A DNA stretch of 20,598 bases, from NCBI GenBank assembly GCA_003254885.1, contig QANT01000484.1, forward strand, positions 1 through 20,598. Direction: 5' to 3'. Positions within the stretch are counted from its first letter, which is position 1. Each line of letters begins with the position of its first letter. Shown here piece by piece: positions 20,334 through 20,598 of this stretch. The notes under the pieces were generated by a model that saw only the letters and a program-made list of their open reading frames with translations, was not told where the DNA came from and did not search any database. Source of the DNA: Purshia tridentata. Its lineage: Eukaryota > Streptophyta > Magnoliopsida > Rosales > Rosaceae. Both the position numbers and the translations under genes were made by a program.

Positions 20334-20598
20334 CTAGGGGTGGGCCGGTTTGACCGGAAAACCGGAAACCGAACCGAAACTGACAAGACCGAAACCGAAA
20401 AAAACCGAATCGACCATTGACCGAGACCGAACTTCCGGTCTATAGACCGAACCGGCCAATTCCGGTCCGGAACCGGTCTCTAAAATTTGTACACCCGGTA
20501 GACCGAACCGGACCGGACCTATGCCAAAAAAAAAATGTTTATATATTTTTAATATATACCCTGTAATATAGATTTATAACACTTTTAAAATTTTTTTT
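20334..20598. mobile_element. hAT-like non-autonomous element terminus, cut by window edge
   Basis: Begins ctaggggtgggccggtttg and is followed by dense short motifs (accgg, gaaccg, gaccgg), including accggaaaccgaaccgaaa. This is typical of small plant elements with hAT-like ends (taggggtgggca... ccggaccgg). After about 20525 the sequence becomes AT-rich and runs out of the window, so the other end and any target duplication are not visible. Confidence 0.55.

Overview
The window is nuclear DNA of a flowering plant, a eudicot and probably a woody one. It is AT-rich (GC-rich only in the first exons), its genes are broken by many GT-AG introns, and all three intact proteins are plant types. It holds three complete or nearly complete genes, all on the minus strand and arranged head to tail. 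The species cannot be fixed from the sequence.

From left to right: (1) 105-10558 is DNA ligase IV (LIG4), the ligase of classical non-homologous end joining. I could reconstruct 26 in-frame exons coding 924 codons plus two bases, from the start codon to just past the second BRCT domain; the C-terminal tail runs off the left edge. One exon is only 7 nt long (6907-6913). (2) 12210-13547 is a three-exon gene for a 115-residue MIF/D-dopachrome-tautomerase-like protein (MDL family), with a TATA box at 13659-13667. (3) 14309-18162 is a six-exon gene for a 493-residue protein with three KH domains of the PEPPER/FLK group, which acts on RNA in flowering and floral-organ control. The genes share no obvious pathway; they look like independent neighbours.

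Non-coding DNA between and inside the genes carries repeat material: a (TG)n/(GA)n microsatellite that abuts a LIG4 splice donor, a LINE-like 3' end in LIG4 intron 15, a tandem duplication in LIG4 intron 7, a 280-bp tandem duplication with a decayed inverted partner just upstream of LIG4, and three G-box cores in the second MDL intron.

The right end (about 18268-20598) has no intact gene. It contains GC-rich sequence like the ends of hAT-type elements, a CT-rich stretch with a short ORF, a broken ascorbate-oxidase fragment on the plus strand, an array of 23-nt palindromes, and a second hAT-like terminus that reaches the window edge. Three ambiguous bases (7984, 20010, 20184) mark uncertain assembly at low-complexity tracts. 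I saw no CRISPR array, operon or prokaryotic system, and no convincing tRNA or rRNA gene.
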